Shown one piece after another: positions 48,672 to 59,744 of a stretch of DNA of 64,000 nucleotides (position 1 is the first letter of the stretch; each line of letters begins with the position of its first letter). This DNA is from Plantago major (taxonomy: Eukaryota; Streptophyta; Magnoliopsida; Lamiales; Plantaginaceae). The stretch is taken from positions 1-64,000 of the forward strand of contig JAIFAC010000478.1 of assembly GCA_026545765.1 (NCBI GenBank), written 5' to 3'. The notes under the pieces are model-generated. The model worked only from the letters and a program-made list of their open reading frames with translations, ran no database searches and was not told the DNA's origin. Made by a program: the position numbers and the translations under genes.

Positions 48672-51600
48672 TTAATTTGCAATTCGAACGATGTCTTTGA
48701 GCTGCGTGATCTTATCTGAGCTAACTGCTTTTGTAAAGCTATCCGCAAGTTGCTCTTTCATATTCACGAACTCCAATTGAATTTCTTGCATCTGGACTAG
48801 ATCTCTGATAAAGTGATGTCGAATTGCAATGTGCTTCGTCCTTGCGTGAAAGACGGGATTTTTTGCCATTTCTATAGTCGACATATTGTTGCAGAAAATT
48901 ATAGTCGGGGCTTCTTGTTTTTGCTGAACGTCTTCTAGAATTCTTCTTAACCACACTGTTTCACTTGCTGCTTCAGTGGCTGCAATATATTCTGCTTCTG
49001 CTGATGAAAGCGATACCGTTTTCTGCTTTTTAGAAGTCCACGAAATTATCTTCATGCCCATGCAAAACACATATCCTGAAGTGCTTTTGCTATCATCAAG
49101 TGCTCTGGCCCAATCACTATCTGTGTAGCCGACTAGATTGTTGTCTTTCTCTTTAACATAATGAATGCCCAATTTTCTCGTACCTTGTAGGTAGCGTAGA
49201 ATTCTTTTTCCAGCCGCATAGTGTAACTTACTCGGGTCTTGCATAAATATCGAGATCAGGCTAACTGGATAGACAATGTCTGGCCTTGTATTTGTGAGAT
49301 ATATCAGAGAGCCGACTAGACTTCTGTATATGCTCGCATCGAACTTATCTACACCATCTTCTTTCTTCAACTTTTCATTTACTGCAAGTGGAGTTGATAT
49401 CGGCTTGCAGTTATGCATATGGAACTTCTTCAATATTTCTTCAAGATATTTTTCTTGAGAAATAAAGATCTCTCCTTTGGATTGGCGAACTTGGATCCCA
49501 AGAAAGTATTTCATGAGACCCAAATCAGTCATCTCGTATTCGTGCATCATTGCTTCTTTGAATTTTTGCACTAATCCGGGATCTGTTCCTACGTATATCA
49601 AGTCGTCAACGTGAAGACAAACGATAAGAAAGTCTTGCGTACCTTCCTTCTTTATGTATAGTGACGGTTCACTCTGACTTTTTGGAAGCCGTTTCTATAG
49701 AAATATCCGTCGATTTTGCTATTCCAGGCTCGTGGTGCTTGCTTCAGGCCATATAAAGCTTTTATGAGTCGATAGACTCTGTGTTCTTTGCCTTCGACTA
49801 TGTATCCTTCCGGCTGCTCGACATATACTTCTTCCAATTCTCCATTGAGAAATGCAGATTTTACATCCAGTTGGTATACTGGCAGCTCCATTTGTGCGGC
49901 TAGAGCTAAGACGATTCTGATCATCTCCATTCGAGCAACTGGTGCAAACGTCTCATTGAAATCCACTCCGGGTTTCTGAGAATAGCCTTTTGCAACAAGT
50001 CGAGCTTTATGCTTCTAAATGGTTCCATCTTCTTTATACTTTGTCTTGTAAACCCATTTCAATCCGATCACACTTTTATCTTCGGGGATATCTACAAGTT
50101 CCCACGTGTTATTCTTCTCGATGCTTGCCATTTCTTCATCCATGGCTTTCATCCATTTATCCTCTTTTGCTGCTTCTTTGAATGTTTCTGGCTCACAAGC
50201 AATCAAAGCTAATTCACAATGTTCATAAATATCTCGTAAACTGCGTACCTTTCTAACTGGACTTTCAGATTCCGATCTAGAAGATTCAGGTGGACTGGGA
50301 CTCGAGCTTGAGCTAGGACTTGAGCTTGGACTCGAGCTTGAGCTCGGGCTTGGACTCGTACTTGGATCATCGTCTTCATATAGTGGCTCAGGCTCGCATA
50401 TATTCTTTATCTTCATATTTTCTTCCCAATTCCACGATTGTTTTTCGTCAAAGATGACGTCACGAGATATGTGAGTTTGTTTGTCTTCGAATCCAGTAGG
50501 TGATATCCCTTGGATTCGTTACTGTAGCCAGTGAATATGAGCTTCTCGCCTTTCTCGTCAAACTTTTCTCGCCGTTGAGATGGAATATGTGAATAGGCTA
50601 TGCTTCCGAAGATTCTGAAGTGATCAACTTGTGGATTTCTGCGATGCCATGCTTCAAAAGGAGTTTTATTTGGAACTGCTTTTGTCGGTGAACGGTTTAG
50701 TATATAAACCGCAGTGTTTACAGCTTCTGCCCAAAAGCTTTTTGGAAGGCCTTTTCCAGCTATCATGCTTCTTGCCATTTCGACGATGGTGTGGTTCTTT
50801 CGCTCCGCTATGCCATTTTGTTGGGGGCTACATCTTACTGTAAGTTGCCGATGGATTCCTTTTTCCTTGCAATAATCCAGGAATGCTTTTCCGATAAACT
50901 CACCTCCTCGATTTGTTCGGAGAGTTTGGATTTTTCTTCCACTTTGATTTTTGACCTTTGCTTTAAACTCAAGGAATGACGGGAATGCATCTGACTTGCT
51001 CTTCAAAATATAAACCCATATCATTCTTGTATAATCATCAACGAACAAAAGAAAATACCTATTGTCGTTGAGAGATGGTGTCTGTGCTGGACCACAAATA
51101 TCTGCATGCACTAACTCAAGTGGAGATTTTGCCCTATATGCTGCCTTTGGGAATGGTAAGCGATGCATCTTTCCATAAATGCATCCTTCACATGTTGCAT
51201 CCTTATCTGGAATGTTAGGCAAGCCAAATACCATATTCTTTTGTTTTAATAAATTAAGGCCTCGAAAATTTAAATGACCATACCTCATATGCCATGTCTT
51301 GTGATTCTCTTCGGTTGTGCTCTTCAGTATCACTTTTGTCGACAATGGAAAATTGAGAGGGAATACTCTATTCGTACTCATCTTTACCCTCGTAATCAAC
51401 TGATTGTTTTTCTTATCAATGATGCAACACTCCTCATTATCGAACTCCAACTTGTATCCCCTCAGCATCATTTGTTCCACGCTCAACAAATTTTGAGCCA
51501 GACTGGGCACATAGTAAACATCCTGGATGTAAGTTGTTCCACCATTTTCTGATTGGATTGCAATTGTTCCTTTGCCGATGATATTGTGATCGATGCCATC

Positions 51601-52741
51601 TCCAAGTGTTACTTCAGACGAATATGTCTCAAGCTCCACAAACATTTCTTTATTGATGCACATATGGCTACTGCATCCACTATCAACATACCAAATATTT
51701 TTAGAATTAGTTGGAGATTGAGAGCAAGAAAACATCACCTGGTTCGTTTCATTTTTCTCGGCATAATTTGCTTCATTTGATCCCCCTTCATTCTTGTGCC
51801 AGCAATCTCTCTCTGAATGATTAGGATTTCGGCATCTTTTGCATTTAAACCGACAATCCTCGGTGGCATGATTATTTTTCTTGCATATACGGCAATATAA
51901 ATCTAAATACTGAGACGTACTTCCTTGATTAAAGTTACCTCTTTGACCTTGGCCGCATCTTTGAAAGTTTTGATTTCTGCCGCGACCTCTTCCTCTGGAA
52001 GTGCTCTGCATTGACGCATTTACTTTCTCCCTTGAGCTGCTATTTCGATTGGTGATATTAGCCTTGGATTGCAAAGCTTGCTCCAAATTTGCCTCCGTTA
52101 ACCTGCTCATCCTTTTCTCATGGGCTTCAAGTGATCCCATAAGTTCGTCTAAAGAAAGTGTCTTCAAATCTTTAGACTCCTCTATTGCAGCAACAATATG
52201 CTCAAATTTTGCTGGCAGGCTCCGTAGCACCTTCTCGACAATTCTCTTGTCATCGAACGTATCACCATATCGTCGAATTTAATTCATAATGACTGAGACA
52301 CGAGAAAAGAAATCTTGCACATTCTCGTTATCTTTCATATAAATATTATCGAAATCACGCCATAAATTTTGCAGCTTAATAGAGATAACTTTATCATGTC
52401 CTCCAAATTGCTTTTTCAAAATCTCCCATGCATCTTTAGAAACGTCAACACTAATTATACGCGGAAGTATAGATCGACTTACCCCCTGGTGCATAAAAGG
52501 ACAAGGCTTTTGCATCTTTCTTCTTGTTCTCTTTATGCGTCTTTTTCTCTGCAGCATCTAGTGTAGCTTCCTCCTCCGTCGTACATTTAGTGTACCCTCC
52601 TTTGACAACGTCCCAGAGTTCATAGGACTGAAACAGCGTCCGCATAAGTACGCTCCATAGCTCATAATTTTGGCCAACAAAGATAGGTACTCCTTGTTGG
52701 GAATATTGAAATGCTTGGTCGCCAATATTTGACGGATTCAT
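48672..52741 (-). pseudogene. Copia gag-pol polyprotein, broken by two Gln-to-stop changes and shifts
   Basis: Order from 52741: DUF4219-like start (VPIFVGQNYELWSVLMRTLF); UBN2 gag (DAWEILKKQFGG); two zinc knuckles (CRICKKNNHATEDC and CKRCRNPNHSERDC); protease (WYVDSGCSSHM, active Asp); integrase (HADICG, FVDDYTR, then RTNRGGEF where Asp is normal, and NGIAERKNHTI); RT ([39 protein letters not shown], and LHVDDLIYVG across a shift); RNase H (GYTDSDWA, SSAEAEYIAATEA, CNNMSTIEMAKNP). Stops: TAA at 52281-52279 and TAG at 50017-50015, both at usual Gln positions. Shifts lie near 52490, 50415 and 49665. Integrase catalytic Asp 2 is Asn. The copy is inactive, but its RT and RNase H blocks are well kept. 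Confidence 0.95.
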
Positions 52742-52795
52742 TTTTTCGGTTGCGAAGAGTTATCAGGCCAAGGGGTGTGTCTGATACCACAAATA

Positions 52796-53186
52796 TGTTG
52801 GGACACACGGGATAGGATAAACGAAAAATGGAATTTATTTGGAGGCTCGAAAATATATTTTTATAGAGTTTCGGTATTACAAAGATTTTTCGAATGCTTA
52901 CTGAAGCTATTCGATAATTTTACAAGGTTTTGCTATGCCTATCTATTTTTATTATGCTTCTCTTTTGCTAGTGAGAAGGATTTTATTGATCCATTACAAG
53001 AGAAACTAGTAAGGCCTATTTATAGTTGTGCTATGTTGTTGCTTCTTCATTTCTCTTAACCACCATTCTAGAAGGACCAAGATTAATCAAGATTATCTTC
53101 AAGTGGATAAATATGAGCCACTTATTTCCACCGCCATACTAGAAGCTTTGAGAATATTTGAGAAATTGTAAATTATTATTTTATCA
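52796..53186 (-). repeat. 5' LTR of the copia element
   Basis: Partner of 48275-48664. Followed in element direction by TATTTG and the primer-binding site. Confidence 0.95.
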
Positions 53187-53601
53187 ACAACTGATGAATC
53201 TGTAAGTTTTACAAAAACTTAAACAAAAACTGAAATACAATATTAATTGGATATATGTAATAATGAAGTTATGATCAAACTAATTGAAATTTCAGATAGA
53301 CAACACAGTATTAACATGACATCACAAATTGCAAACAAAAGCTTCAATTTAAAATCAAAATCAATTCTATGGAAAAGTGTATAGAGCATCTCATAATATA
53401 AATTCCCAATCAGTTTTCTTCACTTGCACGTGTTACCATACCTGTTCGGGTACGATAACTCTGACCTCTTCGAGTATGTTGTGCTTCTCTTTCTTCTGTA
53501 GTCATTTGCTCTCTTCTTTGCCTTTGACATAGTCGGGCTGCTGATCTTACTCTTTCTACTTCAAAAAGTAAATCATCAGTATTGTCTGATGACCCTTGCA
53601 T
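53187..53601 (-). pseudogene. Helitron upstream part with a basic N-terminal segment
   Basis: Continues the Helitron beyond the copia insertion. The frame at 53601-53410 reads RQRREQMTTEEREAQHTRRG, the Arg/Glu-rich repeat typical of plant Helitron N-termini. The Helitron 5' end (TC) was not located. Confidence 0.6.
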
Positions 53602-54480
53602 AACTAAACAATTTTAATGCTGTCATGATACAAAGATACAAAGATATTGGTTTCCTAAGTAATTAGCCAAAGACAACTGGAGCTGACAAATTAATACACA
53701 ACACTTTCAACTGAGGCCAGGTCCGAATATTTTAGTGTACTGTTTAACTGATATACCGCATATCGATTAATGTTGTTTATATACTCAATCTCAAAATTAC
53801 ACGGTTGTGAATCATAATGATTTAATGTGTTGTATCAAACTTGTAATAAGTAATTTATATGTTACATTGTACTACACACAAAACATCATGGGCATCATAA
53901 CCGGGATCAATAATGATTAACTTCTAACCAAAATTAAGCTTTTAACATCTTGATCATATTCTAATGTGGTTCTCCTTTCTTTCTGATATAGCTAACAGTT
54001 AAGTACTTCAAAGAGACAACACACCATGACCAAATCAATGTAAATATACCAATGAAAATGAGTAACTGGACATAATGAAGCCAATAATCAAGCTTAGGAA
54101 AGTTATATCATACACGAAATTCACTTGCAAATTTCTATCTCAGGCAGCCAAAAGAAAACACCAATCCTTTAATTGAAACAACTGTTCGTTTGTAATATCT
54201 TAATCTAGAATAATGCACTATGTGTTTTTAATGTCTTCATATTGTTCACCTTCAGAATCTAATAACATGAGACAAAACAATATAGAAGAGGTTACAAAAG
54301 AGTAAATAAAGAATGCTAAATTATAACTCTATACTCTTAAGGTACATACTATATCAAGAGGGGAAAATAATACTCAATCAAAGTGCTGAGGTGTGAAACC
54401 TCGAACACTAACTAACTAAACTATTACAAGCAACCTAATCTAGGACCCGCCTCCTACTTGAAGTCCGAAGCAGTACCTGT
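53602..54480. other. No gene recognised; Helitron 5' flank or intergenic
   Basis: AT-rich, with no frame worth reporting. The boundary between Helitron and the next element lies somewhere here. Confidence 0.4.
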
Positions 54481-54510
54481 CCGTGCTAGTGTACCTAAAA
54501 GGACTAAGTT

Positions 54511-54531
54511 GGGGGGGGGGGGGGGGGGGGG
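54511..54531. repeat. G21 homopolymer
   Basis: Twenty-one consecutive G, followed by TTGAAATGG. Confidence 0.95.
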
Positions 54532-55830
54532 TTGAAATGGTTACCCGGAGTGCCTATGTCAATCCGGTAAGAGACTTTACTCAAGAGAGATTTGGGAGCT
54601 CTCAATGTAATAGTTATGAGGAAGGTTATAATGCCAAGAAAACTTACCTTAAGGTCTTGAACCTTAGGCTATATTTATAGTTATCATTTACTTATGAAGA
54701 GGTCCATAAGATGATGCCAAGTGTATGCTTCAGATTTGGACACCAATGCTACCTTTGGCCCATGGCCCAATAGTAAACAATGGCCTACATCCGATTAATG
54801 GGCCTGGGAGGGTAGTTTGGACCTTTTCCCTCTGAAGTCTTGTTCGCCTCTTGGGTCGTGTCGGTCCTTGAGACGGTCATGCTGGATGATGCGCCTTAGG
54901 TAGCTCAAGGTGTCCGAGCACAGAGTTCCACGAAGTATCTCGATGGTTCTACATTATATCGTTTGGTCTTAATGTGATGGTGGTCAGATTCTCTTGTCGT
55001 CCGTTTAGCATCCTAGGGACGATGCGTGGTACTTGGAAGGACCATGTGACCTTTTGTCAGGTTCGGAAGTCGTACACCTAGCTTGGTCGGACTTAGCTGA
55101 GAAGGTGTGTTGACTTGTAAGTACTAATTAACCTGGAATGGTTTCCCTTAGGTCGGACTAGTACTGAATTGGCTATTTCAACCTTGATGCGCTCTAGGAC
55201 ACGCTCTATGGCGCCCTTAACGGATTGGACACATGTCCGTATCAACATATGTCCCCCTAGTTTCCAAGTATCTTAGTAGAAGATGGTTGGTAACTGTGAA
55301 AAGAACAAGTGTGTTGTGGAGCGTGTCCGAATCGTTAATTGAGAAGGAAAAAATTCCCTTTTTCCGAGATCCGTTGTCCGTGTTCTCAAGAATTCAATAT
55401 ATCTCTCCCCCCCCCTTTTCGTTCTACAGTCCGAGGTGTGTACATTTCGGATGTAAAAGGTATTTATATCGAGATATATAGATCCAGTGCAGTTAGGATC
55501 CGAAGAGGTCTTCTGTGGAAGAGTGTATAGGAAGCTATCCGTTGGGCCAAATATGTGAAATGGTCCATCTGGGCTGATGAACAGTGAATCAAAGAGGCCT
55601 AACGAAGTCGCTGTCGCCCAGGAAAAGATCCGGGTAAAAGTCTGACCGTTGGATTTGAAAATATCAACGGTTGGGATTTAAACCCGAGTGATGTGACGCC
55701 TCTGAGAAACATTAAATGTGGTGTACTGTTAACTAACCACTTGTGAACCGGCACATCCGTTGGATTGAAAAGATCAATGGTTGGGGTTTGAATCCAAGTG
55801 ATGTGACTCTTGGCATTCCCAAATTGCCCC
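54532..55830 (+). promoter_or_regulatory. LTR-like or promoter region upstream of the gag-like gene
   Basis: GC content rises and direct words recur, for example CCGTTGGAT..GAAAA.ATCAACGG near 55650 and CCGTTGGATTGAAAAGATCAA near 55760, each followed by AGTGATGTGAC: a tandem duplication of about 110 bp just upstream of the TATA box. A C9 run lies at 55407-55415. Whether this is an LTR is unproven. Confidence 0.4.
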
Positions 55831-55838
55831 TATAAATA
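55831..55838 (+). promoter_or_regulatory. TATA box
   Basis: TATAAATA about 30 bp upstream of the ATGTCGCTTTCACAC stretch where transcription probably starts, well placed for the gag-like gene. Confidence 0.6.
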
Positions 55839-55859
55839 GTTATCCCATATGTCGCTTTC

Positions 55860-56514
55860 ACACTTTAGCCACATCGAAACTCAGAGCGATTCTCAAGCAA
55901 TCCGAGCAATCAAAGATCAATCCGCGCAACTGAAACTCGAAAAATCTTGTAATTTCCACCTCAGATTCGTACCCTCGGAGAGCTAGCACGGCTTCGTCGT
56001 CCATTCAAGCTTATCAAGTCAACTTTGTTAAGTAAGTACGCCTCAATTCTTCACGAGGTTTTCGTTTTTTCGATATATGCTGCATGCTTGTATGCTTACG
56101 CCTTGCTTGAATATCAATTGTTGATTCCGTGGTTGCAAATCTTGCTAGTGGTAGGTTCGATGGTATACTTAGTTCGAACACTCCTCCAATTTGCTATATT
56201 GTACTAACTTCCTTCATTGGTAACTTGTTGATTCGTCTCGTATATCATGTCCAATGTAACCAAAAATTGATAATGCATGCTTATTTGGTGATATGTTGGT
56301 GCCGATTGGCAAAATCTCTTGTAAGTTATCCCTGTTAACATGCTGCATAGGACAGATGATAGTGCCATCGGCACGTCTTTGTTATGAGACTGTAATCCAT
56401 GTAGAAAATCTGATAAGGTAGGAATTCCTCGGACCTCTTGACGTAATAAGATATATAAATGAACTCTCGGACAATCACAATCGTCGTTTCTGATCCGTTT
56501 CCTTCTGCCCTAGG
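55860..56514 (+). other. 5' UTR with an intron
   Basis: A donor AA|GTAAGT at 56031-56037 and an acceptor TTCTGCCCTAG just before the ATG at 56515 suggest one intron of about 480 bp in the leader. The leader contains repeated GAGC/CAATC words. Confidence 0.45.
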
Positions 56515-56946
56515 ATGTCCGGGAGCGATAGTCAGAACATTCACGAGGCTCAAGGTTACAATGATGGGGTAAACTTGGAGACTGAGTATGTGGACTTAAC
56601 CACATCCGTAGGAGACTATCTGGTCGTGGACCTAGTGTCTTCCAGGGACTCTGACGCTGGACAAAGAGTCCGTGGTGCAGTGACTTCGACTGACGTGGCG
56701 AGGGGCGGAGATAGTGCTAGGACTAGGTCGCTAGTCCAATCTCGAACCGTAGGTGGTGTTGGGGCGTCCGTTGGTCCGAATGAATCTCAGACTGAGTGGG
56801 AACGTGACAGTGGTCGGGGAGCCGACGATGTGGAAATGTTCGAGGCTAGGGAAGAGGACCGTGTTGTGGCGGAAACAGGTCCGTCCAACCCAAATACATC
56901 CGGGAGACCCGAAGGTGGCGAGGGGGAGGAGGAGGAGGAAGATGGT
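56515..56946 (+). pseudogene. Gypsy-type gag-like (Transposase_28) gene, first part
   Basis: ATG at 56515 opens 144 codons of Ser/Gly/Glu-rich, acidic, probably disordered sequence (SDSQNIHEAQGYNDG, ending in a Glu run). The start is chosen because it directly follows a good acceptor. The frame is interrupted by CACTA 2 at a GGT codon and resumes in the same frame at 62275. The part alone has no recognisable domain; identity comes from the second part. Confidence 0.7.
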
Positions 56947-57345
56947 CACTACAAAAAAAACGAGTTTTAGCGACGGAATTATCCGTCTCTAAAACTGGGC
57001 CGATCCGTCGCTAAATCCTTAGCGACGGATAACCCTCTGTCTCCAAAACAGCCGTCACAATTTTTATTGGCGACGGATAGATATTCCGTCGCTAAATAAC
57101 GACGAACTTGCGACGGATTAATCCGTTGACCAGTCCGTCCGCATTGGCGATGGATTTCGTATCCGTCGCTAATTAGAGACGGGATTTAGCGACGGAAAAA
57201 AATCCGTCGGTAAATCCCAACACTAAGCCGGCTTAGATCGGTTGACTTTTAGCGACGGAAAAAATCCGTCGCTAAATTTCAACGGGCTAATTCGCCTTAG
57301 TTTGTGAATTTAGCGATGGATTTTTTTCCGTCGCTAAATTCACTG
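56947..57345. repeat. Left subterminal repeats of CACTA 2
   Basis: At least eight TTAGCGACGGA / TCCGTCGCTAAA words, several paired as hairpins, for example near 57070-57095 and 57308-57342. Confidence 0.85.
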
Positions 57346-57539
57346 TTTTAAAATTTTTTTTTTTTAATATTTCTGTTTCACCTGTTTTTTCACATAATAT
57401 AGTCATAGATAATATACCCGAAACAATTAAATTGCATTAATATATCCGAAATAATATAAATTATCTACAAATAATCCGAAACAAGAATTAGAAGGTGAAA
57501 TAGTGTCAAATTATCCATAACAAGTCGATGTAACTAAGA

Positions 57540-59510
57540 ATAATCGGGAGGAGGCGGTGGGTGAGGCGGGAAGAACTCTTGAACATGCAGGTCAAAGCGT
57601 CCATCCATTTGGGCCAGGCCACATTGTTCCTCAAGCACTTGCTCGTAAAATTTGCCTTGCATGACTATTTCACATTGGAGAGAGTCATCATCTCGTTAAC
57701 TTTCTTCTTTGCATGTAGAGGTTAGATCGCGATCTGATCCAGGACAACGAAAAGCTACGGAACTCATGGAAGGGCCCAAACTTCCCAATCCATACATTCG
57801 ACCCTTCATCCATTGGGTTGACCTCGAAGAAGATCTGGTCTTGCTCTTCAATTGTGACTCATGACCGTCGATCATCCTCTCGTCCATCCTCCTCTCGACC
57901 TCACTCTGCAATTGTTGGTTGCATACGAAATGAGATGCAATTTTAGGACTCACTTTAAAATACTCAAATACACATGTTAACCTTAAGAAAGAAATGTACC
58001 GCAATACGCTCGGCCCTCACGTCAGTCCAGATGCCATTCTTCAGCTTAGCCTTCTTGAAGTGGTACAGAGCACTCTTCGGCTGTCCTCTATTGGCCTAAA
58101 AAAACATATGTGCAAACAAGTAGTTAGTTGATTGAAATGAAAGCTAAAAGCGTATGTATCATATTCCAAGTCATAAACAACATATTTACTAACCTCCATC
58201 CGTGATACGTAACAATAGCTCGCGACCCATAGTGATGTCTGGCGATTGCGTACCATCATCATGGCTCGGACAAGCGTTTTATGCATTCTTATGCTTGATC
58301 ACGGGCGAAGGATCATTCGATCGTCGACCACGTGCCCTCGTCATCCCCCACCAAGTTGGTCTGCGTGTCTCCTTCATTTTGTAGACCATTTTCCTGTAGA
58401 TGTCGGACCCTAAAATCTCGAAAACGGTGTACAACTGGGACACCAGCGCATTGGGAACGAAATAGTCCTTCTACAACAATTCCATTCAAAGTAAAAATTA
58501 TACAAGTATAAAGAAAGATAACAATTTAAATATAACACTCAAATGAAACTGAAATGTAGTAGTCCTACAACAATTCAATTCAGTGGCTAACATACCACTC
58601 AAACAACACAACAAGTTCATAAATGGTGACTAACACATCAAAACAAGCTCAGTGGCTAACATACCACTCAAATTGTCCTAAAATTGACTAACACAATGGT
58701 GACTAACATATCACCCAAGTTCAGTGGCTAACATACCACTCAAACAACACAACAAGTTCATAAATGGTGACTAACACATCAAAACAAGCTCAGTGGCTAA
58801 CATACCACTCAAATTTTCCTAAAATTGACTAACACAATGGTGACTAACATATCACCCAAGTTCAGTGGCTAACATACCACTCAAACAACACAACAAGTTC
58901 ATAAATGGTGACTAACATATCAAAACAAGCTTAGTGGCTAACATACCACTCACAGATATAGTGGCTAACATACCACACACATTAACACAATGATTAAAAG
59001 AACAAATAAAGCACTCATTGTAACATTTAAGCTTACAGCTTGATTCATTGAGTAAAAGTGCTTCATCCGTCCGGACGTTTGACCACTTCGCCTCCTGTCC
59101 GGCATCTCCCTTCGAAGATTTTGCCTAGTTTGTCCGAGGCATCAGGAGGCCAAAACACATTATCAATGAGACAAAACAAGAAACAAATATTCATTAGTAA
59201 AATCATGTAACATATATTTATCTTAAGTGTATGTTCTACAACTCCATAATACTTACTTGTTAGTGCCATTGGGAACAACACGGTTTCCCGAAATGTAGCA
59301 AATCCGTCAACGTCAATCACGGACACCGTCGGAAAGGTAGTCACCGGGGAAAGCCGTGTGGGCGTGGAGTCACTTGGTACACAGGGTACTTGCTCCCCCG
59401 ATGTCGTATCCAACGAGAGGACTACCATGACTAGGCGAGGTACTACTAGAACCCGTGGACTAGCACCCTAAACCGGGAGGAAGGTATGTGGACTTCCTTT
59501 GGCGGCATCT
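57540..59510 (-). pseudogene. Second CACTA 2 protein (Transposase_24/TnpA-like), fragments
   Basis: An ATG after a TTTGCAG acceptor near 59510 (PPKEVHIP) starts a gene parallel to the one in CACTA 1. Later pieces include FRETVLFPMALTSK-like text near 59280, the segment near 58060-58010 equivalent to KNGIWVDE (reads GIWTDVRAERIAV in one frame), and an Arg/Glu-rich tail near 57900-57550. Exon joins and frames are damaged. Confidence 0.4.
58583..58990. repeat. Tandem array, ~70-bp units in a 141-bp higher-order pattern
   Basis: GTGGCTAACATACCACTCA recurs at 58583, 58652, 58724, 58793, 58865 and 58934, spacings 69, 72, 69, 72, 69. Alternate units carry ACAACACAACAAGTTCA or TTGTCCTAAAATTGACT. Related to the 71-bp repeat in CACTA 1. 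Confidence 0.9.
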
Positions 59511-59744
59511 GCAAATAAGAAATTGCAAGAAAAAATGAGTTAGTAAAGAATACATGAATATACATTTGACAGATATTAACGCACAAATATACATAAATAT
59601 ACATTTGACATATATTAAAGTAATAATAATCAACAACTAATCATATATACACATAACAACTAAGCATACAATAAACACATACCCTCGTCCTCATCGACTA
59701 TTGTTAAGTCTATAAATTGGTATTCACCCAGGTCTATGAACTCA

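Larger units (their letters stand above)
48275..53186 (-). mobile_element. Near-complete Ty1/copia retrotransposon inserted in the Helitron
   Basis: LTRs at 48275-48664 and 52796-53186 (about 390 bp) have TG...CA ends. The target duplication ACAAC is perfect (48270-48274 and 53187-53191). On the minus strand the primer site TGGTATCAGA lies at 52789-52780 and the purine tract AAGAGGGGG just before the 3' LTR at 48665. The LTRs differ at about six places by eye, so this is the youngest datable insertion here. Gag-pol order is gag, protease, integrase, RT, RNase H, as in Ty1/copia. Confidence 0.97.
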
